From NCBI GenBank assembly GCA_050260675.1, contig JBLNCN010000010.1, forward strand, positions 282,116 through 346,115: a stretch of 64,000 nucleotides of DNA, written 5' to 3'. Source of the stretch: JBBDIP01 sp050260675 (lineage in GTDB: Bacteria; Bacillota; Sulfobacillia; Fermentithermobacillales; Fermentithermobacillaceae). The notes under the pieces are model-generated. The model was not told the origin of the DNA, made no database searches, and saw only the letters and a program-made list of their open reading frames with translations. The position numbers and the translations under genes were made by a program. Position 1 is the first letter of the stretch. The number at the start of each line of letters is the position of its first letter. Of this stretch, positions 17,730-25,805 are shown one piece after another.

Positions 17730-18854
17730 ATGGCACACGCATATACGCCTGGACTGAAAGTTACCGAAAAGGCCGTGATCAAGAAGACCCGGCGCCTCCC
17801 CCTCCTCGGCGAAGTCCTAGTCGAACAAGGGAAGGCTGTTTCACCTGACGTGATAGTTGCCCGGACCAACATCCCCGGCAACCCGCAGACGGTAAACGTC
17901 GCCAACACTCTAGGCGTCGAGCCTGAGGACATCGTGGAGTTCATGAAGAAGAAGGAAGGGGACCCCGTCAAGAAGGGCGAGATCCTCGCTGAGTACAAAT
18001 CCTTCTTCGGCCTCTTCAAGCACAACGTAGTCTCGCCGGTGGACGGCGTCGTGGAGATGATCTCGACCGTAACCGGCCAGGTCACGCTGAGGGAGCCCCC
18101 GATCCCTGTCCAGATCGACGCGTATCTCGACGGCGTTGTCGAGGAGATTCTGCCCAGGGAAGGCGTCATCATCAAGACTGAAGGCGCTTTCATCCAGGGC
18201 ATCTTCGGAGTCGGAGGAGAGACCCAGGGCATCGTTCGAGTAGCGGTTAACGGGCCCGACGACGTCTTGGATGAGAACTGCCTTGATAGCAGCGATAAGG
18301 GCAAGATCGTCGTGGGTGGTTCCCTGGTTACCTTCGGGGCCATCAAGAAGGCTGAGCAGGTTGGGGCTGTTGGCCTCGTTGCCGGCGGCATTATCGACAC
18401 CGACCTCATCAACTACCTTGGCCACGACATCGGAGTCGCCATTACCGGCCACGAGGATATCCCTCTCACAGTCATCATCACCGAGGGATTCGGCCGCATG
18501 AGAATGGCCCACAGGACGTTCGACCTGTTCAAGAACCTGCAGGGAATGAAGGCCTCCATCAACGGAGCCACTCAGATCCGCGCCGGCGTTATGCGGCCCG
18601 AGATCATCGTCCCTGGATACCAGCCCAAGGGCATGGGCTCAGAGCAGGACCTGTCAGAGGGTCTTGTTCCGGGCACTCCGCTTCGTATCATCCGCGAGCC
18701 GTACTTCGGCAAGCTGGCTGAAGTGGTTGACCTCCCGCCCGAGCTCCAGAAGATCGAAACTGAAGCGCACGTCCGAATCCTTCGCGCCAAGCTCATGGAT
18801 ACCGGCGAAATCGTGACGGTCCCCAGGGCCAACGTGGAGATCATCGAGGCGTAA
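17730..18854 (+). CDS. Multi-barrel partner protein of the MutL-like ATPase, short copy
   Basis: 374 residues, ATG preceded by GGAGGGGAAAAGCG. It shares the layout of 13934-15286: RRLPLLGEVLVEQGKAVSPD, VVSPVDGVVEMISTVTGQVT, a middle region GKIVVGGSLVTFGAIKKAEQ and DIGVAITGHEDIPLTVIITE with GFGRMRMAHR, the pattern NGATQIRAGVMRPEI, and a C-terminal barrel ending PRANVEIIEA. It lacks the extra segment of about 80 residues of the long copy. No cofactor-attachment lysine is obvious. Function unknown; constant pairing with the ATPase in this locus suggests a complex. Confidence 0.75.
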   Translation: MAHAYTPGLKVTEKAVIKKTRRLPLLGEVLVEQGKAVSPDVIVARTNIPGNPQTVNVANTLGVEPEDIVEFMKKKEGDPVKKGEILAEYKSFFGLFKHNVVSPVDGVVEMISTVTGQVTLREPPIPVQIDAYLDGVVEEILPREGVIIKTEGAFIQGIFGVGGETQGIVRVAVNGPDDVLDENCLDSSDKGKIVVGGSLVTFGAIKKAEQVGAVGLVAGGIIDTDLINYLGHDIGVAITGHEDIPLTVIITEGFGRMRMAHRTFDLFKNLQGMKASINGATQIRAGVMRPEIIVPGYQPKGMGSEQDLSEGLVPGTPLRIIREPYFGKLAEVVDLPPELQKIETEAHVRILRAKLMDTGEIVTVPRANVEIIEA

Positions 18855-18877
18855 GTTCTAGCCGCACTGAACTCGAT

Positions 18878-18912
18878 GGAAGGCCCGGAGGAATCCGGGC
18901 CTTCCTTGTTTT
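18878..18912 (+). terminator. Rho-independent terminator closing the MutL-like cluster
   Basis: An 11-bp perfect stem GGAAGGCCCGG (18878-18888) and its complement (18895-18905) around a 6-base loop is followed by TTGTTTT. It lies 24 bases after the stop of the short barrel gene. Confidence 0.9.
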
Positions 18913-18983
18913 CGCTGCATGGGCATGGCCGCCGCCATCTGCGTAACAGGCTGTTTGCGGCCTGGCGCTTGTCTAGAATGAAG

Positions 18984-19012
18984 AAAGGGCTCCGTCACGG
19001 AGCCCTTTCCTT
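18984..19012. terminator. Second hairpin, terminator-like
   Basis: AAAGGGCTCCG (18984-18994), loop TCA, and the perfect complement (18998-19008), followed by CCTTAT. The T-run is weak. It may back up the terminator at 18878 or mark the end of a small unannotated transcript. Confidence 0.55.
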
Positions 19013-19033
19013 ATCTGTTCCTCATCTCTTAGG

Positions 19034-19110
19034 CGGCTTTTCCTCGGCTTTTCCTCGGCTTTTCCTCGGCTTTTCCGCGACTTTTCCGCGACTTTTCCGC
19101 GACCCTTCCC
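19034..19110. repeat. 11-bp tandem repeat, 7 units
   Basis: Units read CGGCTTTTCCT four times (the fourth ending in G), then CGACTTTTCCG twice and a degenerate CGACCCTTCCC. The period is 11, not a multiple of three, so it is unlikely to be selected as coding sequence. Confidence 0.85.
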
Positions 19111-19611
19111 CGTCTCTTCCGCGGCGCGATCGGCTAGACGAGGCCCTCCAACCTCCAACATTGAGCGCCGCCAGCGAGGGCGTATTAGTCACCACATGAC
19201 CACTCGATTTCCGACGGGTCGCCTTGTGACTTTTAGGCGGCTTTCTATCGGTCACCAGGCGGCTAACATGTCGAAAACTGGGGTCACGCGGTAACTAACC
19301 AGTTCTGATTAGGCATGTGGTGACCCGACTTTTCGCGGCAATGGTCATGGGAAGAAATATAGCTAATTTAGTAATATGCACGCCATGACCCCCGAAAATC
19401 TGAGTGGTTTCCACGTGATAAGGTTGAAACTCATATGGATCTCGCTGCGATAGATACGGATCCCTATCAATCACCGGACGACTAGTCCGCAGCTCTCAGA
19501 GCGGCAATGGCGGGCGATAGCCGTCCGATGACTCATGGAGCGACCAATGCGCCACCGCTATCGGTCACGCGAGCATCCTACATCCGGCGCGTCCGGTGAC
19601 CCCGGCGCATC

Positions 19612-19675
19612 CATTGCATCCACGTATCCATTGCATCCACGTATCCATTGCATCCACGCATCTATCGCATCCAAC
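19612..19675. repeat. 17-bp tandem repeat, about 3.7 units
   Basis: CATTGCATCCACGTATC occurs at 19612-19628 and 19629-19645, with one change at 19646-19662 and a degenerate partial unit after it. Shorter GCATCC words continue on both sides. Confidence 0.85.
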
Positions 19676-19838
19676 GTCGTCTCGCTTGTCTCAGGATTTG
19701 GTCTTGTGGCGCGCGGCTGCGGCGCGCCAATGGACAAGTATGGGCGCCTCGCAGGGATAAAACACCCACAAGAAGAACAATGGTAAACAAGGCAGAAACA
19801 GTGAAAGGAGATAGCAGGGAGGTACAGGCACCGTCCCT

Positions 19839-20795
19839 GTGACACCTATGGATAAGACTCTCCTTCAGGAGTTTATGGCCGAAGAGGCTATTCCCATGAG
19901 GACCAAGTTTGACGACTATCTCCCGGTTGCGCTGGGTGTCCGCCGCGCTTCTCAAATCGTGATGCCTGCGGAGCTTCCGGATGCCAGCATTCTTGGCGCC
20001 ACCATTGACGAGAGGTTCCGTCAGAAGATGAGCGGCCACCGCTTGCCCGGTGAGTCGCTACAGACCTTCTTCAAGGGCAAGGTGGGCAAGTACTGGCGGC
20101 GGAACCAGGCGCAGGAGATTAGGTTCAGGATGGACACCCTTCGAGACCTGTACACCGATATCGTCCAAGGCTCCCACTCCTACCAGACGTACGTGAAGTG
20201 GATGGATAGGCTGGGTCTACGGCACAAGGAACTTGAATCCCGTCCCACCATCCGGGAGGTGTACTTGTTCACAGATCCCGCAATCTCAGCCGAGCTTGAG
20301 GAACTGCAGGATCTACGCAAGGATATCAGGTACGAGAGGATGCGCACGCCTCCGGGAAGCGGGCCGGCCTATTCCCGGGCGTTCCCGGAAGAGCAGCACG
20401 CTGCGTACCTGAAGAAGCTGGGGTCGATCCTGGGGTTCCCCCTGTGCTGCGTGGACCGCTATGCCTTTGACCGCGACTCCGCGGTGCTGAGCCCCGAGGT
20501 CAGGGCCGCCAACCAGCTCGAACACTTGGAGAACCCCGACGAGTACGATGTGTACGCCTTCTTCACCAAGGACTTCTTCCCGTGCCAGCCCGATTGCGCG
20601 AGCGCATCCGACACCGGGAAGCTCATGTACGAGAGACTTGCAGAGATGTCACCTGAGGTTGCTGAGGCTTACAAGCGGCACCTCGAGGAGAACGTCAGCT
20701 TGGTTAAGCGCTACCCGGAGATTATCCAGCAGAAGATCGAGGCCCTGGAAAGACTAGCGGGCCGTCCTCAAGAGGGCGAGAAGAGTGAGGAGTAA
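19839..20795 (+). CDS. DUF483-like cysteine-containing protein of unknown function
   Basis: 318 residues from a GTG (an ATG three codons on is equally possible). The C-terminal half has GFPLCCVDRYAFDR, FFPCQPDCASA and the acidic/helical ending seen in DUF483 proteins, which occur in archaea and anaerobic bacteria; the paired cysteines could bind a metal or Fe-S cluster. The N-terminal half is helical and charged with no recognised motif. The stop overlaps the uracil-DNA glycosylase start by 11 bases, so the two are translated together. A hairpin-forming ACAGG/CCTGT lies between the ribosome site GGGAGGT and the start. Confidence 0.65.
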   Translation: MTPMDKTLLQEFMAEEAIPMRTKFDDYLPVALGVRRASQIVMPAELPDASILGATIDERFRQKMSGHRLPGESLQTFFKGKVGKYWRRNQAQEIRFRMDTLRDLYTDIVQGSHSYQTYVKWMDRLGLRHKELESRPTIREVYLFTDPAISAELEELQDLRKDIRYERMRTPPGSGPAYSRAFPEEQHAAYLKKLGSILGFPLCCVDRYAFDRDSAVLSPEVRAANQLEHLENPDEYDVYAFFTKDFFPCQPDCASASDTGKLMYERLAEMSPEVAEAYKRHLEENVSLVKRYPEIIQQKIEALERLAGRPQEGEKSEE

Positions 20796-21555
20796 AGGCG
20801 GGTTAGTCCGGCAAGCCGATCTATTGCCGGGGCAGCGATCGCTATTTGACCCGCCGGCAGAAGTCTCGCCGGTAGAAGTTCAGCCCGCGGTCATCCCGGT
20901 GGTTCGGAAAGTAGCCGAGGTCATACCGGTGGTCCAGGAGGTAACCCCCGCCCGTGAGAACGAGTGGGCGGGGATTAAGGACCTTGAAGCACTGAAACCC
21001 AAGGTCCTGGCTTGTTCCGCATGCGAGCTCAGGAGCGGCGCGCGGGGAGTTGTCTTCGGCGAAGGCGATCCCAAAGCGGATATCATGTTCGTAGGCGAAG
21101 GACCGGGGCAAACCGAGGACGAGACAGGTAGGCCGTTCGTCGGTCGCGCCGGAAAGCTCCTGGATGCCATGTTGGAGTCCATTGGGTTGCAGCGCAAAGA
21201 GGTGTTTATCGCAAACATCGTGAAGTGCCGGCCTCCGGGGAACAGGCTCCCGCTACCCCCTGAAGTCGAGGTCTGTCTTCCCAACTTGAGGGCCCAGATA
21301 CGCATCGTGGACCCCAAAATCATAGTGCTCCTCGGGGCCCTCGCGAGCCAGACACTGATCAATCCGGCGCTAAGGGTCACGAGAGACCGGGGCAAGTGGT
21401 TCAACAAGGATGGACGCAACTTCCTGGTTACATTCCATCCTGCCGCGGTCCTAAGAGACGAGTACGGCAAGAAAGGGCTGCTCCAGAACGACTTTTCGAG
21501 TCTGAAGCAGAGACTGGAACACCTACGGTATGAAGCGGATCGACGCCCTCACTAG
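20785..21555 (+). CDS. Type-4 uracil-DNA glycosylase (4Fe-4S)
   Basis: 256 residues from a GTG overlapping the upstream gene. The glycosylase core begins at about residue 60: CSACELR, FVGEGPGQTEDETGRPFVG, NIVKCRPPGNR and VCLPNLRAQI give the four cysteines for the 4Fe-4S cluster and the uracil pocket, and TFHPAAVLR is the DNA-binding loop motif. It removes uracil arising from cytosine deamination. The first 60 residues are Val/Pro-rich (PAVIPVVRKVAEVIPVVQEV), an unusual linker-like extension. The gene ends overlapping tsaE by 26 bases. Confidence 0.9.
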   Translation: MRSKGGLVRQADLLPGQRSLFDPPAEVSPVEVQPAVIPVVRKVAEVIPVVQEVTPARENEWAGIKDLEALKPKVLACSACELRSGARGVVFGEGDPKADIMFVGEGPGQTEDETGRPFVGRAGKLLDAMLESIGLQRKEVFIANIVKCRPPGNRLPLPPEVEVCLPNLRAQIRIVDPKIIVLLGALASQTLINPALRVTRDRGKWFNKDGRNFLVTFHPAAVLRDEYGKKGLLQNDFSSLKQRLEHLRYEADRRPH

Positions 21556-22009
21556 GAGCCCTGAGGAGACCAGGGTGCTTGGGGAGGCAATCGGGCGCAG
21601 GCTGGATGGCGGGGAGCTGATCCTCCTCTCTGGTCCTCTGGGAGCAGGGAAGACCACGTTGGTCCAGGGTCTTGCGCGGGGGCTGGGCATTTCGGCTCCT
21701 ATCCAGAGCCCCAGTTTTGTCCTGGAGAGGCTCCATCAAGGCCGGCTGCTCCTGCGGCATCTGGACTTCTACCGGCTGGGTTCCTCCGACATTGATGAGT
21801 CCGGGTTCCTGGATAGCGGCGGGGACCAAGATGTCACGGTAATTGAATGGGCAGAGAGGGCCGGTTACGTACCGGGCGCCGCTCTCCGGATTGAGATGAA
21901 GCCGGACGCAGACGAACCCCTGCATCGCAGCATCATAGTAGAAGCGTTGACCCCCCTGTGGGATGAGAGGATTGAAGATGTGCAAAGGCAGCTGGGCGCA
22001 GCCCGTTAA
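21530..22009 (+). CDS. tsaE: tRNA t6A biosynthesis ATPase TsaE
   Basis: 159 residues. Walker A GPLGAGKTTLVQGLARGLG, switch region SPSFVLERL and the YRLGSSDIDESGF/EWAERAG pattern identify TsaE, the ATPase of the TsaBDE complex that makes N6-threonylcarbamoyl-adenosine on ANN-decoding tRNAs. It overlaps both the glycosylase gene upstream and the TsaB-RimI gene downstream (32 bases), indicating tight coupling. Confidence 0.93.
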   Translation: MKRIDALTRSPEETRVLGEAIGRRLDGGELILLSGPLGAGKTTLVQGLARGLGISAPIQSPSFVLERLHQGRLLLRHLDFYRLGSSDIDESGFLDSGGDQDVTVIEWAERAGYVPGAALRIEMKPDADEPLHRSIIVEALTPLWDERIEDVQRQLGAAR

Positions 22010-23252
22010 GCCACTGATACTGGCCATTGAGACCAGTGCCGCGAACTTGGGCGTATCTGTGGTCTCCGGGGATGAGGTTGTCTGGGAGAAGAGAGAGCCG
22101 CTCCCCCAGAGGCACTCGGAGAAACTCCTGCCCATGTGCTTGTCCGCGTTGGCCGAACTTGGTCTTGAGGTCAAAGGTCTTTCAGCGATAGCAGTATCAG
22201 CGGGGCCAGGGTCGTTCACCGGTCTGCGGATCGGCTTCGCCACTGCCCAGGGGCTTGCCCTGGGGGGCGGTATCGGGATAGTCCAAGTGCCTACGTTCGA
22301 GGCCCTCCTGAGGCAGGGCGGAGGCGTTCCAAGGCTGGCTGTCGTTCAGGGGAAGGCGAAAGCCCAGACCGTGACGGCTCTGTATGCCAGGGGAGGGGAA
22401 CCTGCCCGGCCGGCCGGCGAGTCATTTGCAGAAGCATATGGGTATTGGGAGGCATTGCCCGCATCCGCCCGCGGTATGGACGAATTTGCCGCTGCAGTGC
22501 GGGAGAAGACGTCCGGCCAAGTGCACGTAACTGGCGACGCGGCCGCCCAGTTTGTCGAGAGCTTCTCCGGTAGCGGCAGGAACGGCGAGGCTCGACTGGA
22601 ATTAACCTTGGTTCCCGAAGAAGCCCGCTTTCCTTCTCCGTCCGTGGTGGGTCTCATCGCTTCACGGATGTATATGGAGGGCAAGGCGGTGCGGCCGGGG
22701 GAAGCCGTCCCCCTGTACTACCGTAGATCCCAAGCGGAGGTGAAGGCCTTGCTAAACACGGCGGCGGATATCCGTATTGAGAAGATGACGCTCCAAGATC
22801 TCGACCGGGTGCTCGAGATTGAGGCTCAATCGTACAAGACGCCCTGGTCAAGGCGCGCGTTTACCTCTGAGATAACGGAGAACAGCTACGCCCACTACTA
22901 CGTCGCCAGAGCGGACGGCAAGATCGTCGGCTATGTGGGTATGTGGGTAATCCTGGACGAGGCACACATAACAAACATAGCGGTTGACCCTGCGTTCCGT
23001 CGCAAGAGGATAGGCCAGAGGATGCTGGAATCGATGTTCGAGAAAGCCAAGAGCCTCGGCGCGACCCGCATGACCCTCGAAGTCCGGGTGTCCAATACCG
23101 GAGCGCAAACCCTCTACAAGAAACTCGGGTTCGCCGACCGGGGACTGCGCAAGGGATACTATACCGACACCAACGAAGACGCCATCATCATGTGGAAAGA
23201 CGACCTGGGGCCTCAGAAACCCAAAGAAGACCAGGTCAAATGGATGGTCTGA
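21978..23252 (+). CDS. tsaB: TsaB-RimI fusion: t6A scaffold plus ribosomal-protein S18 N-acetyltransferase
   Basis: 424 residues from the ATG at 21978 (AGAGG 8 bases before it). Residues about 10-245 are TsaB (LAIETSAANLGV, RHSEKLLPM, SAGPGSFTGLRIG), the inactive ASKHA partner of TsaD. Residues about 258-415 are a GNAT domain: IEKMTLQDLDRVLEIE, ITNIAVDPAFRRKRIGQRML and LEVRVSNTGAQTLYKKLGF are RimI signatures. In most Bacillota these are adjacent separate genes; here one continuous frame joins them. The last 17 bases overlap the convergent pyrF. Confidence 0.92.
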   Translation: MCKGSWAQPVKPLILAIETSAANLGVSVVSGDEVVWEKREPLPQRHSEKLLPMCLSALAELGLEVKGLSAIAVSAGPGSFTGLRIGFATAQGLALGGGIGIVQVPTFEALLRQGGGVPRLAVVQGKAKAQTVTALYARGGEPARPAGESFAEAYGYWEALPASARGMDEFAAAVREKTSGQVHVTGDAAAQFVESFSGSGRNGEARLELTLVPEEARFPSPSVVGLIASRMYMEGKAVRPGEAVPLYYRRSQAEVKALLNTAADIRIEKMTLQDLDRVLEIEAQSYKTPWSRRAFTSEITENSYAHYYVARADGKIVGYVGMWVILDEAHITNIAVDPAFRRKRIGQRMLESMFEKAKSLGATRMTLEVRVSNTGAQTLYKKLGFADRGLRKGYYTDTNEDAIIMWKDDLGPQKPKEDQVKWMV

Positions 23253-24150
23253 CCTTCTGGATGTCGTCCCTCGACCGCCGGGCGGCCAGCAGCATGCTCG
23301 CGGCGATCTGCTGAAGGTCCAGCCGCTCTCCGTCGGCCGCCAGTTTCTCATAGGCGAAAATGATGCCCCTTGAAGACGAGACGATGGCGCCAAAGCCGTC
23401 GGCCTTGAATGCTCCCCTCACGTCCTCGGCTGTGCCGCCCTGGGCGCCGTACCCCGGGACCAGGAAGATGGTTTCAGGCATGGCCTCACGTATGGCGGCG
23501 AGTTCCTCGGGATAGGTTGCGCCCACAACTGCGCCGATGTTGGAATACCTGCGGGCGCCCAATCGGGACCTGCCCAGCTCGGAAACCGCATCCGCCACCT
23601 TGAGGTAGAGGGGGCGGCCGTCGGCGAGGATGGTGTCCTGGAACGCGCCTGAGCCAGGGTTTGAGGTCTTGACCAGGACAAAGAGCCCAGAACCGGCCTT
23701 ATCTGCTGCCGCTGCGAATGGCTCCAGTGTGTCAGGCCCGAGGTACGGGTTCACAGTAAGCGCGTCGGCGAAGAACTCGCCCGCGGGATCGAGGTAAGCG
23801 GCAGCGTAAGCGGTGGCTGTGTTGCCGATGTCGCCCCGCTTGGCGTCCAGGATCACCGGGATACCCTTTTGGCGCGCCAGTTTGATGCACCTGGACAGGG
23901 ATGCGTACCCCCAGGTGCCCATTGCCTCAAAGAAGGCTGCCTGGGGCTTCACTGCGCAGGCTGCTTCGGCGGCAGCGCTGATGGCGGCCTCACAGAATGC
24001 GTCCAGCAGCGACTCTCTGGAGAGGGTGGGATTCGCCCGGCGAAACACCGATGATTCGCCAAATAGGCGCTTTGGATCCGGGTCTATGCCGACCACCAGG
24101 CTTGAGCCTACTTTCTCGATGCGCTCCAGAAGCTTGTCTCCGAAGTGCAC
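23236..24150 (-). CDS. pyrF: Orotidine 5'-phosphate decarboxylase, type 2
   Basis: 304 residues from the GTG at 24150, chosen for GGAGGTG 5 bases upstream and the usual N-terminus HFGDKLLERIE; the open frame continues further 5' without family similarity. The catalytic DAKRGDIGNTA motif, IDPDPKRL and VPGYGAQGG phosphate-binding loop are present. It makes UMP from OMP. It is alone here, with no other pyrimidine genes, and runs against tsaB-rimI, overlapping it by 17 bases. Confidence 0.92.
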   Translation of the reverse strand: MHFGDKLLERIEKVGSSLVVGIDPDPKRLFGESSVFRRANPTLSRESLLDAFCEAAISAAAEAACAVKPQAAFFEAMGTWGYASLSRCIKLARQKGIPVILDAKRGDIGNTATAYAAAYLDPAGEFFADALTVNPYLGPDTLEPFAAAADKAGSGLFVLVKTSNPGSGAFQDTILADGRPLYLKVADAVSELGRSRLGARRYSNIGAVVGATYPEELAAIREAMPETIFLVPGYGAQGGTAEDVRGAFKADGFGAIVSSSRGIIFAYEKLAADGERLDLQQIAASMLLAARRSRDDIQKVRPSI

Positions 24151-24196
24151 GGTAACACCTCCGCAGTGGACGTCTCGGGCATCTTGGCCATGAGCT

Positions 24197-24202
24197 ATTA
24201 TA
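24197..24202 (-). promoter_or_regulatory. -10 box of a probable pyrF promoter
   Basis: On the reverse strand TATAAT lies 47 bases before the pyrF start. The hexamer 17 bases upstream (TGGGTA) is a poor -35, so strength is uncertain. Confidence 0.4.
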
Positions 24203-24243
24203 GAGGTTTTTCCAGATGCTACCCATGGTAATAGCAATGGTAA

Positions 24244-24276
24244 TAAGAAAGGGCTCTCCGTCCTGGAGAGCCCTTT
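24244..24276 (-). terminator. Terminator after the PLP-enzyme gene
   Basis: A perfect 12-bp stem, AAAGGGCTCTCC (24248-24259) and complement (24265-24276), with a 5-base loop. Read on the reverse strand it is followed by CTTATT, about 50 bases past the stop of the PLP enzyme. Confidence 0.8.
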
Positions 24277-24323
24277 GAAGACTCCGGATCCCGTCCTCGG
24301 TCCTAGTCGGCTCCGGGAAACCG

Positions 24324-25787
24324 CTAGGACAGGAACCCGGAGTACTTGCCCACGATTTCCATGAGGGCGACAAGCCCCTTGATTGCCAACCGCATCTTGT
24401 CGGCAATGAGGTTGCCATCCTCGTCGCACGTGCCCTGGCCTGGGGATATGAAGATGTTGCCGTCGTAGGCGATGGTGGCGATGAGCCCCATCTGAGCGAG
24501 TCCGGCCTGCAGGAGGTGGGAGCCGCCGTACATATCCTCGATGGAGAAGATGGGGAAGCCCATGCCGTCCTTCCAGGTGTTCTCGTAGTTCACTTCGACT
24601 GTAAGGCTGTTGTACGACTTGGTGAACAGAAGGCCCTTCTGCAGCTTGGGGTTGGCCTTCTTGAACTCGGAGGTCACGATCTCATACAGCTCGTCGACCT
24701 GCCCGGTGAAGAACTTGGCGTTGTCGCGGAGCTCCTTGAGGACCGCTACCTGAGTGAGGAGCGCTTCCTTGCCCGGATCCAGCATCACGTGGGAGGCCTT
24801 GCCGTAGGAAGAGCTGGTCCCGTAACGGTCGCCCGCCATGCCAAGCGCCCTGCGGATGTTCACCATTACATCCTCGCGCCCGATAACCAAGCCCGAGGTA
24901 GCAGCGCCGGTCGCCTTGTCCATGCTGTAGATGATTACGTCGGCGCCGGTCTTGGTGATGTTATGTCCGACGAGGGGCAGACCCCACGCATTGTCTACCA
25001 CGTAGGGGACGTTCAGCTTCTTAGCGAGGGCGGCGATCCCTTTCTGCAGGAGAGGGGTGCCGTCCTTATCCTTGGCCCCGTAGCCGTAACCGGGGGTGTC
25101 GTAAGCTATGGACGCGAAACCGACCACTTCAGGGCGGAACGCCATGGCGGTCTCGGTGATGGCCTTCACCGATGCGTCGGGGTCTACTTCAGTGAGCATC
25201 GGGACGGGCCAGTATTTGATACCGTGGTTGGGGTACTTGGCGCCTACCAGAGGCACTACCAGGACGTCGAGGTTCTCAAGGCGCTTGCCGGAGAAACCGA
25301 ACTCGCCCGCGGTAGATCCGCGCTCGGACACAAACTCCTTGTACTTGGGCGGGAACGGCCTGCCGTACCCGGCCTGGTGGTGCATGTGCTTCTCCAGAGG
25401 AACCACGTACCGGCCCCTGTAGTTGTCGCCGCGGCCCGTGATCGGGGGCGCGAACAGCGTGTCGAAGGTCACCCAGAGGCCACCCTCGCAGGTGTTCACG
25501 GGGCAGGCATCGTAGTCGTCGCCGTAGACGCTCTTGACCAACTCGCGGATCTCATCAACCAGTCTGGCCAACGGTATTACCTGCATTGCACCCTTCTCAG
25601 ACGCTTCGAGGACGCGCTTCCTCATGGGAGCGGGGCAACCTGAGATGGCGCCCGTGAGACCAAGGTTGCCCTTGAGATCACCGGTGATACCCAGATCCTC
25701 CGCGGCTGCCTTAGCTTCCGCATAGATCTTCGGGGTATTGGCTTGCAGGGACTTGTACATCTGGAACTTGTACTTGAAATCCGGCAC
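24324..25787 (-). CDS. Fold-type I PLP enzyme of unknown specificity in the cobalamin-mutase module
   Basis: 487 residues from a GTG preceded by AGGAGGGCTGACAA. Fold-type I landmarks: VVDNAWGLPLVG (ring-binding Asp) and YSMDKATGAATSG, whose Lys should form the aldimine; a glycine-rich stretch GYGYGAKDKDG precedes. The layout recalls SelA-like, beta-eliminating-lyase and group II decarboxylase relatives, but I cannot name a family. HMHHQAGYGRPFPP is a distinctive N-terminal motif. It is transcribed with the small protein at 25806 and away from a cobalamin-dependent mutase, so it may make or consume the mutase substrate, for example by deamination, decarboxylation or aldol cleavage of an amino acid. 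Confidence 0.65.
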   Translation of the reverse strand: MPDFKYKFQMYKSLQANTPKIYAEAKAAAEDLGITGDLKGNLGLTGAISGCPAPMRKRVLEASEKGAMQVIPLARLVDEIRELVKSVYGDDYDACPVNTCEGGLWVTFDTLFAPPITGRGDNYRGRYVVPLEKHMHHQAGYGRPFPPKYKEFVSERGSTAGEFGFSGKRLENLDVLVVPLVGAKYPNHGIKYWPVPMLTEVDPDASVKAITETAMAFRPEVVGFASIAYDTPGYGYGAKDKDGTPLLQKGIAALAKKLNVPYVVDNAWGLPLVGHNITKTGADVIIYSMDKATGAATSGLVIGREDVMVNIRRALGMAGDRYGTSSSYGKASHVMLDPGKEALLTQVAVLKELRDNAKFFTGQVDELYEIVTSEFKKANPKLQKGLLFTKSYNSLTVEVNYENTWKDGMGFPIFSIEDMYGGSHLLQAGLAQMGLIATIAYDGNIFISPGQGTCDEDGNLIADKMRLAIKGLVALMEIVGKYSGFLS

Positions 25788-25805
25788 TTGTCAGCCCTCC
25801 TGTAC

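Larger units (their letters stand above)
18913..19838. other. Gene-free stretch of about 0.9 kb
   Basis: No reading frame here has a convincing start, codon pattern or family motif. It holds the hairpin at 18984, an 11-bp tandem repeat (19034-19110), a 17-bp tandem repeat (19612-19675) and several GGTCAC/GTGACC half-sites, including an 11-base inverted pair at 19188-19198 and 19314-19324. The middle part (19330-19400) is more AT-rich than the surroundings. The end supplies the GGGAGGT-containing leader of the next gene. I see no tRNA or known riboswitch. Confidence 0.6.

Noticed and set aside
12052..18854. Assembly duplication of the ATPase/barrel pair
   Set aside because: The copies differ throughout, in length, tails and internal segments, and have different start contexts; they are genuine old paralogues.
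19022..19255. Reverse-strand Lys/Arg-rich small frame in the gene-free stretch
   Set aside because: It is created by the 11-bp repeat read in frame; no ribosome site or conserved pattern.
19612..19675. CRISPR array
   Set aside because: Repeats are directly adjacent and only 17 bp, with no spacers and no cas genes in the window.
19535..19842. Small forward frames over the 17-bp repeat
   Set aside because: Composition follows the repeat; no start signal or known domain.
24516..25643. Forward open frame of 375 codons opposite the PLP enzyme
   Set aside because: His/Val/Gly-rich shadow without motifs; the PLP gene has a strong ribosome site, lysine motif and terminator.
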